From positions 1 through 64,000 of the forward strand of contig JAKANS010000007.1 of NCBI GenBank assembly GCA_021823625.1: 64,000 nucleotides of DNA. The letters run 5' to 3'. Below the pieces are notes generated by a model that saw nothing but the letters and a program-made list of their open reading frames with translations, was not told where the DNA came from and did no database searches. Shown here in pieces: positions 18,967 through 28,496 of the stretch (the first letter of the stretch is position 1; every line of letters begins with the position of its first letter). Source of the stretch: a bacterium (GTDB lineage Bacteria; Verrucomicrobiota; Verrucomicrobiia; Limisphaerales; J093). Position numbers and translations under genes: made by a program.

Positions 18967-19327
18967 CAGGGCGGCGCTAAACTAAAGTCCGGCCGATGGC
19001 AGTCAGAACCCGGACTCGCCCTCACCCTAACCTTCTCCCCCAGGAGAGGAACCCGCGGATCGCCCCGAAACCCGAAATCCGAAACCCGAGTTCCGAGCTC
19101 CGAGAATGGCTCGATCCGCGGGGCGGCGGCTCCGCTGGGGGGCGCTGTGGATTCGGGACTGCGGACTGCGGATCGCTTTCGGCATTCGGTCTTCGGGTTT
19201 CGGATTGGGAAGGGACCGTACCGACTTTAGCGCGGCCCTGGGCGAACCGGCTCCTGTCACTCAACATCCTGACTGTCTTGGCCTTATCTGCGTTCAGCGG
19301 CGTCCCTCGGCGGTTTCCAGGTTCACC
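18967..19327 (+). repeat. Long direct repeat, copy A (upstream of pilin gene)
   Basis: Near-identical core (to about 19250) with copy B at 20114: CGGCCGATGGCAG..., CCCTCACCCTAACC, GAGAATGGCTCGATCCGCGGGGCGGCGGCTCCGCTGGGG, TCTTCGGGTTTCGGATTGGGAAGGGACCG; weaker similarity continues to CCTCGGCGGTTT-CAGGTTCA. Confidence 0.9.
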
Positions 19328-19506
19328 CCCCACCCCCGGCGGCATACCGCCCGGAGGGGGCAGCGGGCCTACAGGATTCCAGGTAAGTAATATTTCGTAA
19401 TAAAAACGCTTGCACACCTCGAGGGGAACTGCTACAAGTACGGCTGTCTTTCCGATTGGAAAAGACAAGACGAAACAAAAAACGAAACAAAAAAACGGAA
19501 AAGCAC

Positions 19507-19995
19507 ATGAAAAACCTGAGAAATGACCTCATCGCGCTCGCACTGATCGCTACCGGGCTGACGAGTCTGGCCGCTACGACGGGGTCGATCACCCCCAGTG
19601 GAACGGTGGCCGTGAGCACCTCGATCACAGTGACGTCGCAAACGGGATTCAACACTCTGGACATCGCCAGCGGGGTGACGGATACGGTGATTGCCATCGT
19701 GAACGAAAAGTGTAATAAAAAGACCGGCTACACCGTCACGCTCGAAAGCGAAAATGCTGTCGGCGCTCAAGCCAAACTGAATGGGACGGGAGACAACACC
19801 GACACGGTGAACTACTCGATGGAGTATGACGGTGCCGCCGTAACTCTGAGCGGTGGAGAAGCGACCGTAACCAGCGCCACTGCGAAGACAGGCGGGAGTG
19901 GGGTGAACAAGAACTTGTCCGTCACGATTTCGTCGACTTGGGTCAACGCGGATACCTACAGCGACACGTTGACCCTGACGATTGCCGCCAACTAG
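19507..19995 (+). CDS. Csu-type/spore coat protein U-like major pilin subunit
   Basis: Signal peptide; NEKCNKKTGYTVTLESENAVGAQAKLNGTGDNTDTVNYSMEYDGA...VTISSTWVNADTYSDTLTLTIAAN resembles SCPU beta-sandwich ending; precedes chaperone and usher genes. Confidence 0.75.
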   Translation: MKNLRNDLIALALIATGLTSLAATTGSITPSGTVAVSTSITVTSQTGFNTLDIASGVTDTVIAIVNEKCNKKTGYTVTLESENAVGAQAKLNGTGDNTDTVNYSMEYDGAAVTLSGGEATVTSATAKTGGSGVNKNLSVTISSTWVNADTYSDTLTLTIAAN

Positions 19996-20113
19996 CGGGG
20001 TCGGCTTTCGGGCCAAGAAGCGCCGCGCGCCACCGGAGCCGGGTCGGGGCCGATGGACGCCGAGGGGAAAGGGTTTGCCGGCGCGGGTGGGTTTCACCCG
20101 CGGGGTGAATCGG

Positions 20114-20518
20114 CAGGGCGGTGCTAAGTCCGGCCGATGGCAGGGAGAACCCGGGCTCGCCCTCACCCTAACCCTCTCCCCCAAGAGAGGGAACCGCGGG
20201 CCGCCGCGAAATCCGAAATCCGAAATCCGAGAATGGCTCGATCCGCGGGGCGGCGGCTCCGCTGGGGAAGCTGTGGATTCGGGACTGCGGATTGCTTTCG
20301 GCTTTCGGTCTTCGGGTTTCGGATTGGGAAGGGACCGAACCGACTTTAGCGCGGCCCTGGCGAACCGGCGAACCGGCCCTTGGCACTCAAAAATCCGGCA
20401 CTCAAAAATCTTGATTGTCCGGGTCGGCTCTGCGTTCATCGGTGCGACCGAGAAAAAGCAGCTTCTAAAAAAAGAACTTGTCTGACCCCATACCCGCCCC
20501 TCGGCGGTTTTCAGGTTC
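20114..20518 (+). repeat. Long direct repeat, copy B (upstream of chaperone gene)
   Basis: See copy A; strong identity through 'GACTTTAGCGCGGCCCTGG-CGAACCGGC', then weaker similarity including TCTGCGTTCA and CCTCGGCGGTTTTCAGGTTCA. Confidence 0.9.
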
Positions 20519-20525
20519 AAAAATC

Positions 20526-21245
20526 ATGCGTATTCCTTGTCTGTGGCGGTTGATTCTGGGACTGGGTTTCGCCACGACGGTCGCCGGCGCGTTTACGCTG
20601 GTCCCCATGTCCGTGACGTTCGCTCCGAAGGGAAAGGGGGTCGCGCAGACTTTCCGGGTGGCCAACGAGTCCTCCAACCGGGTGGCGTTTGAAATCCGGG
20701 TGCTCACCTGGGATCTGGACGCGGACGGGAAGGAAACGAATTCGCCGGCCGCCGGCCTCTTCACCGTGTTTCCGCCGCAGGGGGCCATCGCCCCCGGCAA
20801 AAGTCAGATGGTGCGCGTGGTGTGGCGCGGCCCGTCCAATCCCGAGGGCGAGCGGGCGTTCCGGCTGGTCGCCGAGGAGTTGCCGGTCAACTTCACGCCG
20901 GAGACGAACAAGGTCCAAATCAAGTTCCAGTTGCGCTACGTGGCCGCCGTCTATGTGCGGCCGCCGAAGGCCCGGCCCACCCTCGAGGCCACCGCCTTTA
21001 CCCGGTCCGGCCCCCACACCTGGCTCCTGACCGTGGTCAATTCGGGCCAGGCCCATCAAAACCTCGTGGACCCGACGCTGACCCTCACCGACGCGGCCGG
21101 CCGAAGCCGGGAGGTGGCCGCGGAGGTCCTGCGTCCCCTCGCCGGGGCAAACGTGCTGGCCGGGCACACGCGGCGGTTTGTCCTGACGTTGCCCGCCGAC
21201 TTCAGCGAACCCAGCTACCGGGCGCGCTTGACCGCCCACGAATGA
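20526..21245 (+). CDS. PapD-like periplasmic pilus chaperone (Csu-type)
   Basis: FTLVPMSVTFAPKGKGVAQTFRVANESSNRVAFEIRVLTWDLDADGKE...VFPPQGAIAPGKSQMVRVVWRG...ERAFRLVAEELPV. Confidence 0.9.
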   Translation: MRIPCLWRLILGLGFATTVAGAFTLVPMSVTFAPKGKGVAQTFRVANESSNRVAFEIRVLTWDLDADGKETNSPAAGLFTVFPPQGAIAPGKSQMVRVVWRGPSNPEGERAFRLVAEELPVNFTPETNKVQIKFQLRYVAAVYVRPPKARPTLEATAFTRSGPHTWLLTVVNSGQAHQNLVDPTLTLTDAAGRSREVAAEVLRPLAGANVLAGHTRRFVLTLPADFSEPSYRARLTAHE

Positions 21246-23629
21246 GCCATGTCTGGCGCGTCTTGATTGTGTTTTTCCTGTCGATGATGGCGCCGGCCGA
21301 GGCGGCGGTGCAGACCCTGCCCCTGCCCGTCACGTTGAACGGGCAGGATCTGGGCGAGGTCAACGCCCGTCTCGGCGACACGGACCTCGTGGCGGTGGAC
21401 CTTCGGCCGGTGCGTGGGCGGTTGGCCGAGGTGCTCGCCCCGGACTGGTTCGGGAAACTGCCCGACCCCAACCGCGTCTGGGTCAGCCCCGCGCAACTCG
21501 AGGCCGCCGGCGTGCGCGTGCGGTTCGATTTTTCGAATCTGGCCCTGCATTTGAGCGTTCCGCCGGCGGAACGGCGGCCGGAAACGTGGCACCTCATCGG
21601 CACCCCGGCGGTGCAGGCGAACCGCCCCGTGCCGCCGAGCGAGTTCTCGGCTTACCTGAACGTGCGCGGGGGCGTGGACTACCGGGAGGGCCGCCGCTTC
21701 ACGACGTCGGGTTTCGCCGAGCCCCAGGTCGCGTTCGAAAACGCCTTCAATCTGCGCGGCTGGGTGCTGGAAAACGAGACGGCGGTCAATCCCGCGCCCG
21801 ACAAGCCCTGGGAGAAACGCGACACGCGGCTGGTGTGGGACCAGCCGGAGCACCGCCGGCGCTGGACCTTGGGCGACCTCCAGTACCCCGTGACCGGCTT
21901 CCAGGGATTCATTCCGATGGCCGGCTTGTCCCTGTCCCGGGAGAACCGGCTCCAGCCTTACCGGGTCACCAGCCCGCTGGGGCAAACCGCCTTCCAACTC
22001 CAGGAAGATTCCCAGGTGGAAATCCTCGTCAACGGGCACCTGGTCCAGACCCGGCAACTGAAGGCCGGGCCCCATCGGATCAGCGATTTTCCACTGACGG
22101 GCGGCGCCAACGACGTGGTCCTGCGCCTCACCGACCCGGTGGGGCGCGTGGAGTACATCAACGCCACCTTCTATTACGATCCGGGCCTGCTCAAGGGCGG
22201 CGAAACGGAATTCAACTACGCGGTCGGCCTGCCGAGCCGCCCGCAACCGGACACGCCCGCGTACGAATACAAGTCCGCCCCGGCCGCCAGCGCCTTCTAT
22301 CGTTGGGGGTTCACCGACACCCTCACCGCCGGGTTCAACGGCCAGGCCACGCCCGACGCCCAGCAGGCCGGCGCCGAAGTGGTGCTCAACACGCCCGTGG
22401 GCGTGTTCGCCGCGGATTCGGCCTTCACGCGCAACCGCGGTCTGGGCCTGGGCCACGCCGAACGGTTGCAGTATCGGTATTACGCCCCGGCGGACAGCGT
22501 CTTCGCCAATGCCGTGGCGAGCCTCGCGGTCCGCCATGCCAGCGACCGCCACGGCTTCGCCGACCCGTTCTCTTTTTCCCCTCCCTCGCGGGGCGAAACC
22601 TGGGATTGGCAGGGGCGGTATTCGCAGCGCCTCGGCGAGCACTTCAGCGCCGGCCTGGCGTACGGCGAGCAACTCCAGCGGGGCGCCACCCAACTGCGGT
22701 CCTACAGCGTGACCGGCGGGTACCGGTGGCGGCAGTTCAGCGCCGACCTCACGCTGCAACATCAAGCGGGCCCGGCCCAGGCCGCGGCGTGGGCCGGCTT
22801 TCTCTCTGTCACCCTCAATCTGGGCCGGGGCATCCAGGCCTATGCCCGCCACGATACCACCCTTCACAGCACGCGCACCGAGCTGCAATACACCCCCCCC
22901 GGCAACGTGGAAAGCTTCAGCGGCATGCTGGGGGTGCAGACCACGGCGGACGCCCAGGGCGTTTATGGCAACGGGCGTTACTTCGGCCGGCGGGCCGAAC
23001 TCCTGCTCAGCCAGGATTTCCAGAGCACCGGCGAAGGCCGCACCAGCTTGCGTTGGGGCACCGCGCTGGTCTATGCGGGCGGAGCATTCGGGGTTTCCCG
23101 ACCGGTGGTGGACTCCTTCGCCCTGGTCGAGAGCACCGGCAGTCTCCACGCGGAGGGCGGGGTGGGGGTGTACCCCCAAGCCGGGCGGTATGCCGCGCAG
23201 GAAAGCTGGCTCGGCCCGGCCGTCCTGCCGGAGTTGACCGGGTATTACAACACCCCGGTGCGGGTCGAACCCCGGCAGCCCGACGCCGAGTTCGACCCGC
23301 AAGAGGGCGACCTCCTGCTCCAGCCCACCTACCGCAGCGGCACCCTCGTTCGCCTGGGCCACGCCTCCTCCGCCAACGTCACGCTGACGCTGCTGTGGGC
23401 CGACGGGAAACCCGCGGCCCTGCAGACGGGCACGGTGACGGCGGCGAACGGCGCCCCGGTGGAGTTCATCACCGATCGCGAGGGTCTGGCTTATCTGCAC
23501 GGGCTGCCCGCCGGCCCCTGCCAGGGAACGCTGGACAACCATCCGGAGGCTCCTTTCACCCTCGCCATCCCCACGGACAAGAACATCGACGTCAACCTCG
23601 GCCCCGTTCGGATCCCCACCACGGAGTAA
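21242..23629 (+). CDS. Fimbrial outer membrane usher protein (Csu-type)
   Basis: ATGA overlap with chaperone; TRLVWDQPEHRRRWTLGDLQYPVTGFQGFIPMAGLSLSRENRLQPY...VEILVNGHLVQTRQLKAGPHRISDFPLTGGANDVVLRLTDPVGRVEY. Confidence 0.93.
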   Translation: MSHVWRVLIVFFLSMMAPAEAAVQTLPLPVTLNGQDLGEVNARLGDTDLVAVDLRPVRGRLAEVLAPDWFGKLPDPNRVWVSPAQLEAAGVRVRFDFSNLALHLSVPPAERRPETWHLIGTPAVQANRPVPPSEFSAYLNVRGGVDYREGRRFTTSGFAEPQVAFENAFNLRGWVLENETAVNPAPDKPWEKRDTRLVWDQPEHRRRWTLGDLQYPVTGFQGFIPMAGLSLSRENRLQPYRVTSPLGQTAFQLQEDSQVEILVNGHLVQTRQLKAGPHRISDFPLTGGANDVVLRLTDPVGRVEYINATFYYDPGLLKGGETEFNYAVGLPSRPQPDTPAYEYKSAPAASAFYRWGFTDTLTAGFNGQATPDAQQAGAEVVLNTPVGVFAADSAFTRNRGLGLGHAERLQYRYYAPADSVFANAVASLAVRHASDRHGFADPFSFSPPSRGETWDWQGRYSQRLGEHFSAGLAYGEQLQRGATQLRSYSVTGGYRWRQFSADLTLQHQAGPAQAAAWAGFLSVTLNLGRGIQAYARHDTTLHSTRTELQYTPPGNVESFSGMLGVQTTADAQGVYGNGRYFGRRAELLLSQDFQSTGEGRTSLRWGTALVYAGGAFGVSRPVVDSFALVESTGSLHAEGGVGVYPQAGRYAAQESWLGPAVLPELTGYYNTPVRVEPRQPDAEFDPQEGDLLLQPTYRSGTLVRLGHASSANVTLTLLWADGKPAALQTGTVTAANGAPVEFITDREGLAYLHGLPAGPCQGTLDNHPEAPFTLAIPTDKNIDVNLGPVRIPTTE

Positions 23630-23631
23630 CC

Positions 23632-24543
23632 ATGCGCCATTTCCTTTTTCGCCTGCTCCTGCTCGGCACGGCGCTCGACGGCGCCCTCGCCCAATACGCG
23701 CTGCAAATCGGCAACGTGGCCTGGCCCGGCGGCTACCGTTGCTTTTCGGGTACCGAGTATCCGAACACGGTCAACTTCACCCTCGCCAAGACGGAGAACG
23801 GCAGCCGGGCTTACGCCGTCACCGCCGGGCCTTCCACCACCACGGGCAACTTCAATCGCCAACTGAGTTCCGGCCTCAACCGCCTCAACTACCAGCTCTA
23901 CCCCGCCAACGCCCGGAGTTTCATCCTTAAAGCGCCCCCCAGCGCCACCGCCAACGAGGTCATTTCAGGCCGCAGCCACGCACAGGCCGGCACCGGCATT
24001 CCGCTCTCCTTCCTCTTCTGCATCCCGCCCGGTCAGATCGTTTTCCCGGGAACCTATACCGACTCGATTACGGTCAGCGTTTACCGCAACTACAATGACC
24101 CGGGCAATCCGATGAACTCGCGCACGATCACCCTCAGCGCCGTGGTCATACCGGAGGCCGTCCTCGCGGTCGTGCCCCGCGGCTCGGGCTTCAGCGACAG
24201 CACCAGCCAGAACCTCAACTTCGGCACCCTCACCCAGGGTCAGCGCCTGGGTTGCGATCTGCTGGTGCGCCGGAACACCGGCTGCAACCTCACCTTCAGT
24301 TCCCTCAACAACGGCGTGCTGAAGGCCATCCCCACGCCGACCACCGACCAGGTGCCCTACGTCTGCACCGTGAACGGCACCCGGCTCAACCTGGCCACCC
24401 GGCGCCAGATCAGTCTGCCCGCCGGGCTTTCCTCGTCGGCGGACGGCGAGCGCCTCCCGATCGATATCACCATCGGCAACCTGGCCGACGCAGCGGCCGG
24501 AGATTACCAGGATCAAATCGTCATCGCCGTCGTGGCGAACTGA
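23632..24543 (+). CDS. Spore coat U domain-containing tip adhesin (CsuE-like)
   Basis: Signal peptide; duplicated SCPU-like domains; C-terminus LPIDITIGNLADAAAGDYQDQIVIAVVAN. Confidence 0.8.
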   Translation: MRHFLFRLLLLGTALDGALAQYALQIGNVAWPGGYRCFSGTEYPNTVNFTLAKTENGSRAYAVTAGPSTTTGNFNRQLSSGLNRLNYQLYPANARSFILKAPPSATANEVISGRSHAQAGTGIPLSFLFCIPPGQIVFPGTYTDSITVSVYRNYNDPGNPMNSRTITLSAVVIPEAVLAVVPRGSGFSDSTSQNLNFGTLTQGQRLGCDLLVRRNTGCNLTFSSLNNGVLKAIPTPTTDQVPYVCTVNGTRLNLATRRQISLPAGLSSSADGERLPIDITIGNLADAAAGDYQDQIVIAVVAN

Positions 24544-24807
24544 GCGGCGGCGGCCGGCGCTCCCCTTCGGCTGGCGCGCCGGCATTCCCGGAAACCGGGG
24601 CGAACCGATCGGGCGTTGGAAACCCGGTAAGGAGGCACAACACAGCCGGCACTGCCCGCGGAATCCCGGTTCCCGTCGATGCCCCTCGGGATTTTGAATG
24701 TCAGGGATCCCGTGCCGCGCTGGCGGACCTGCCCGCGCTGCCAGGGACCGGCGGTGCCGGGCGCCAGACTTGACCCTGCGTCGCCCCGCCGTTTACATCC
24801 CCGGCGC

Positions 24808-25521
24808 ATGAACACCCGCCTACGCTTCCTAACCCTGGCCCTGCTGGCCGTCTCCGCCTTCTCGGGGCCCACGCGCGCCGCGGACAACACGCTCACTGAC
24901 GCCGAGAAGGCCGGCGGCTGGAAGCCGCTGTTCGACGGCCACTCCACCTCCGGTTGGCGCAACTTCAAGAAGGCGACTTTTCCCACCAAGGGGTGGGTGG
25001 TCGAGGACGGTTGCCTCAAACACACGCTCAAAGGCGGCGGCGGCGACATCATCACCGATGCCAGCTTCGACGACTTCGAATTGAGCTTCGAGTGGCGGCT
25101 CGCGCCTGACGGCAACAGCGGCGTGAAGTATTTCATCACCGAGAACCGCAACAGCGCCCTCGGCCATGAATACCAACTCGTCACCGCGAACGATCCCGAA
25201 GCCTCGGAGCAGCCCACCAAACACGTCACCGCGAGCTTCTACGACGTGCTGCCGACGCGGATGTCGATCAAGTTGCGCCCCGCCGGGCAGTTCAACGAAT
25301 CGCGCATTCTGGTCCGCGGCAACCACGTCGAGCACTGGCTGAACGGCGAGAAAACGCTCGCATACGAGCTGGGCAGCGCGGAGGTGAAGGCCGCGGTGGC
25401 GAAGAGCAAGTTTAAGAACTTGGCCGGCTTCGGTGAAAAACTCCGCGGCCACCTCCTGCTCCAAGACCACGGCGGCGAGGTGTGGTTCCGCAATCTGAAG
25501 ATCCGCGTGCCGCAGTCGTAG
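24808..25521 (+). CDS. DUF1080 / 3-keto-disaccharide hydrolase domain protein
   Basis: LTDAEKAGGWKPLFDGHSTSGWRNFKKATFPTKGWVVEDGCLKH...LSFEWRLAPDGNSGVKYF. Confidence 0.93.
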   Translation: MNTRLRFLTLALLAVSAFSGPTRAADNTLTDAEKAGGWKPLFDGHSTSGWRNFKKATFPTKGWVVEDGCLKHTLKGGGGDIITDASFDDFELSFEWRLAPDGNSGVKYFITENRNSALGHEYQLVTANDPEASEQPTKHVTASFYDVLPTRMSIKLRPAGQFNESRILVRGNHVEHWLNGEKTLAYELGSAEVKAAVAKSKFKNLAGFGEKLRGHLLLQDHGGEVWFRNLKIRVPQS

Positions 25522-25715
25522 GCGTGCGGACGGGTCCACCGGGCAGCGGCCTGCTTGCCCACTCCTTGTTTCCTGCGGCATCGGCCCGCCGGGACACCGC
25601 CAAAGACTTGCGAGAGGCTTGGAGTTCCGTGCGCCGCTTGCTAACGTCCGCCGCGGTGCCCGCCAGTCGCGGGCCCGACTTGGACTCGATCGAAACAAAC
25701 TCGAAAGACATTACC

Positions 25716-26843
25716 GTGAATTCGCAACTTCCCCGTCGTGATTTTCTGAAGACCACCGCCGTCGCCGGTGCCGCGCTGGCCGCCGCACCCGCGCGCTTGT
25801 TTGCCGCCGATGCGCCCCAGCTCACGCTCGCCTTCCTGGGCTGCGCCCACATCCACACGCCGAGCTTCATTGACCTGCTCAAGCGCCGCCCCGAAGTGCG
25901 CGTGAAGACGGTCTGGGACCATGATGCCACGCGTGCCGGCCAGCGCGCGGCCCAGCTCGGCGCCCAGGCCACGACGAACCTCAAGGACGTGTTGGACGAC
26001 CCGGAGGTGAAGGCCGTGGTGATCTGCTCGGAGACCAACCGCCATCCCGCACTGATCGCCGGCGCGGCCAGGGCGAAGAAACACCTGTTCGCCGAGAAAC
26101 CGCTCGGCATCACCGGCAAGGAGAGTTACGCGATGGCGGCCGAGATCGAGAAGGCCGGCCGGCTGTTCACCACCGGCTACTTCATGCGCACCGATCCGAA
26201 GCACCTTTTCCTCAAGGAACAGATCGCCAGCGGCGCTTTCGGCAAGCTCACCCGCCTGAGCGCCTGGAACGTGCACAGCGGCTCGCTTGGCGGTTGGTTC
26301 GACGACAAGCCGGACGACATCGCCAACAACTGGCGCTGGATGGCCGACCCCAAGCAGTCGGGCGTGGGCGCGTTCGGCGACCTCGGCACGCACTCGCTGG
26401 ACATCCTGATGTGGTTGATGGGCGACGTGGAATCCGCCACCGCGGACATCAAGGTCGTCACCGGCCGGTATGGCGATTGCGACGAAATGGGCCAGGGCCT
26501 GATCCGTTTCGAAAACGGAGTCAACGCCACCCTCACCGCCGGCTGGGTGGACATCGCCAATCCGATCACACTCCTGATCGCCGGCACGGAAGGCCAGGCC
26601 TGGATCCTCAACGACCAGCTCTATTTCCTGAGCCGGAAGGTGGACGGTGCCAATGGCAAGGAGCCTTGGACCAAGCTGCCGGCGGCACCGCCGCTGCCGC
26701 TGAACCAGTTTGTCAACGCCGTCGAGGGGCAGACCGGCCAACCGCTCGTCACGCCGCACGAGGCCGCCGCCCGCGTCGCCGCGATGGAAGCGATGTACAA
26801 AGGCTGCCAGGAAAGCAAGTGGGTGAAGCCGGTGCACGGCTGA
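25716..26843 (+). CDS. Gfo/Idh/MocA family oxidoreductase (Tat-exported)
   Basis: GTG start; NSQLPRRDFLKTTAVAGAALAAAPARLFA Tat signal; LFAEKPLGITGKESYAMAAEIEKAGRLFTTGYFMR. Confidence 0.92.
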   Translation: MNSQLPRRDFLKTTAVAGAALAAAPARLFAADAPQLTLAFLGCAHIHTPSFIDLLKRRPEVRVKTVWDHDATRAGQRAAQLGAQATTNLKDVLDDPEVKAVVICSETNRHPALIAGAARAKKHLFAEKPLGITGKESYAMAAEIEKAGRLFTTGYFMRTDPKHLFLKEQIASGAFGKLTRLSAWNVHSGSLGGWFDDKPDDIANNWRWMADPKQSGVGAFGDLGTHSLDILMWLMGDVESATADIKVVTGRYGDCDEMGQGLIRFENGVNATLTAGWVDIANPITLLIAGTEGQAWILNDQLYFLSRKVDGANGKEPWTKLPAAPPLPLNQFVNAVEGQTGQPLVTPHEAAARVAAMEAMYKGCQESKWVKPVHG

Positions 26844-26853
26844 ACCGCGCAGA

Positions 26854-26895
26854 CGCCCGCGAACGTCCGGTGCGTTCGGACCCGTCCTGCGGGCG
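26854..26895. other. Nested inverted repeat (terminator-like or cruciform)
   Basis: CGCCCGC (26854-26860) / GCGGGCG (26889-26895) enclosing GTCCG / CGGAC. Confidence 0.4.
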
Positions 26896-26945
26896 CGAAC
26901 GCGCTGGTCGGGTCGGCTTACCCGGCACTCGCCCGCATTCAACCG

Positions 26946-27536
26946 ATGAACGTCTCGCTCGTCCTCGGCCATCCGACGCCCGGCAGTTTCAACCACGCCA
27001 TCGCCGACACGGCGGCCGACACGCTCCAAGCGCTCGGCCACGCGGTGTGGTTTCACGACCTGTACGCGGAAGGTTTCGATCCGCTCTTCACTGCCGCCGA
27101 AGTCAACCGCGACGCCGCGTTGCCTCCGGCCCTTGCGCGGCAGGTCGAGGAGGTCGGCGCCGCCGATGGTTTGATCGTGGTCCACCCGAACTATTGGAGC
27201 CGGCCGCCGGCGATCGTTTGCGGCTGGGTGGACCGCGTGCTGCGCGCTGGCCGGGCGTACAATTTTGTGCCGGACGGTCAGGGCGGTGCCAGGCCGGTGG
27301 GCCTGCTCAAGGCGCGGGTCGGCCTGGTCTTCAACACGGCCAACACGCCGCAGGAAAAAGAGGAGGCGCTCTTCGGTGACCCGCTGGAGGTGCATTGGCG
27401 CCAAGTCGTCTTTGGTTTGTGCGGTGTGCCGACCGTCTTCCGCCGCAACTTCAGTCCGGTAATCGTCAGCACGCCCGAGCAACGTCGCGCCTGGCTGGAA
27501 GAGGTTGCCGCGGCGGTAAAGCAGCATTTCGGCTGA
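26946..27536 (+). CDS. NAD(P)H-dependent oxidoreductase, flavodoxin-like fold
   Basis: MNVSLVLGHPTPGSFNHAIADTAADTL...VVHPNYWSRPPAIVCGWVDRVLRAGRAYNF. Confidence 0.9.
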   Translation: MNVSLVLGHPTPGSFNHAIADTAADTLQALGHAVWFHDLYAEGFDPLFTAAEVNRDAALPPALARQVEEVGAADGLIVVHPNYWSRPPAIVCGWVDRVLRAGRAYNFVPDGQGGARPVGLLKARVGLVFNTANTPQEKEEALFGDPLEVHWRQVVFGLCGVPTVFRRNFSPVIVSTPEQRRAWLEEVAAAVKQHFG

Positions 27537-27738
27537 GGCCGGCGCAAGAAGAGTCAGCTCACGCCCTGCCTGGCCCAAAGCGAAACTCCGGCGAGGGTGT
27601 CGGGCTATTTCGACAGCCCTGACTGCAATCCGCGGTCGTCGTTGCGAACCGCCTCCGCGGTGAACTGACGCGGCAACGTGGCTGGGAGGGCGCACCAGAT
27701 CTGCGCCAGATCAGGTTTGGCTGGCGGCTGCCGGCGAT

Positions 27739-28440
27739 TCAACTTGTTCGTCCCTGCGGGCTTGCCCAACGCAGCCGGGCCTGGCTGACGAGTCGGTCCG
27801 CCAGGCGGGTCGGCTCGGGCAGCCGGTGGTTGTCGCAGGCGGCCAGCACCAATGCGCACGCGGAATCGAGGTCCATCCGATGCCCCACGCTGACGAACAG
27901 CGGTTTCGTGCGCTCGCGTGTTCGCAGCACGGCGCCGACGCACTCCTCGCCGATCGTCAGCGGCTCGCGGTTGCCTTTGTCCACTCCCGGCATCGCAGAG
28001 TCGCCGACCAGCCGGCTTTTGGCGCAGCCGATCGCCGGCAAGTCACAGACCACGCCCAGGTGGCAGGCAATCCCAAACCGCCGCGGATGCGCGAGGCCCT
28101 GGCCGTCGCACATCAACACGTCCGGGCGGTGGCGCAACTTTCGCAGCGCGGCCAGCAACGCCGGCGCTTCGCGGAAGGAGAGCAGGCCCGGCACGTACGG
28201 GAAACGCAGCGGGCGGGCGGCGAGCGTTTGCTCGATCACGTCGAGCGAAGCCAGGTCCAGCAGCACCGCCGCGGCGAGACATTGTTGGCCATCAGGCGGG
28301 AACGCGGCATCGAGACCGGCGACAAACCGCAGTTCCCTGGCTGGCGGCGCCTGGACGACTCGGGCGGCGAGCCGCCGCTGGACTGCCACCGCCGCCCGCG
28401 GACTCAGGCTCCACCGATGGGGAACGCGCGGAATCTTCAT
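27739..28440 (-). CDS. nfi: Endonuclease V
   Basis: FVAGLDAAFP...FPYVPGLLSFREAPALLAALRKLRHRPDVLMCDGQGLAHPRRFGIACHLGV...GHRMDLDSACALVLAA; start at internal Met of ORF 27739..29385. Confidence 0.94.
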   Translation of the reverse strand: MKIPRVPHRWSLSPRAAVAVQRRLAARVVQAPPARELRFVAGLDAAFPPDGQQCLAAAVLLDLASLDVIEQTLAARPLRFPYVPGLLSFREAPALLAALRKLRHRPDVLMCDGQGLAHPRRFGIACHLGVVCDLPAIGCAKSRLVGDSAMPGVDKGNREPLTIGEECVGAVLRTRERTKPLFVSVGHRMDLDSACALVLAACDNHRLPEPTRLADRLVSQARLRWASPQGRTS

Positions 28441-28496
28441 GGTCGTCAGCCCGGCGCCCAACGCGGCGAATGCCCGCAGCGGGCTGGAGCAGCCGG

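Noticed and set aside
19019-19091. CCCTCACCCTAACC and GAAATCC strings as a CRISPR-like array
   Set aside because: Units are contiguous or irregular, no unique spacers of constant length, no cas genes; better explained as part of the long direct repeat.
21215-23542. 775-aa minus-strand ORF antisense to the usher
   Set aside because: Usher reading is unambiguous; the antisense ORF is low-complexity Gly/Arg/Ala-rich.
25641-27695. 684-aa minus-strand ORF
   Set aside because: Shadow of the Gfo/Idh and flavodoxin-fold genes.
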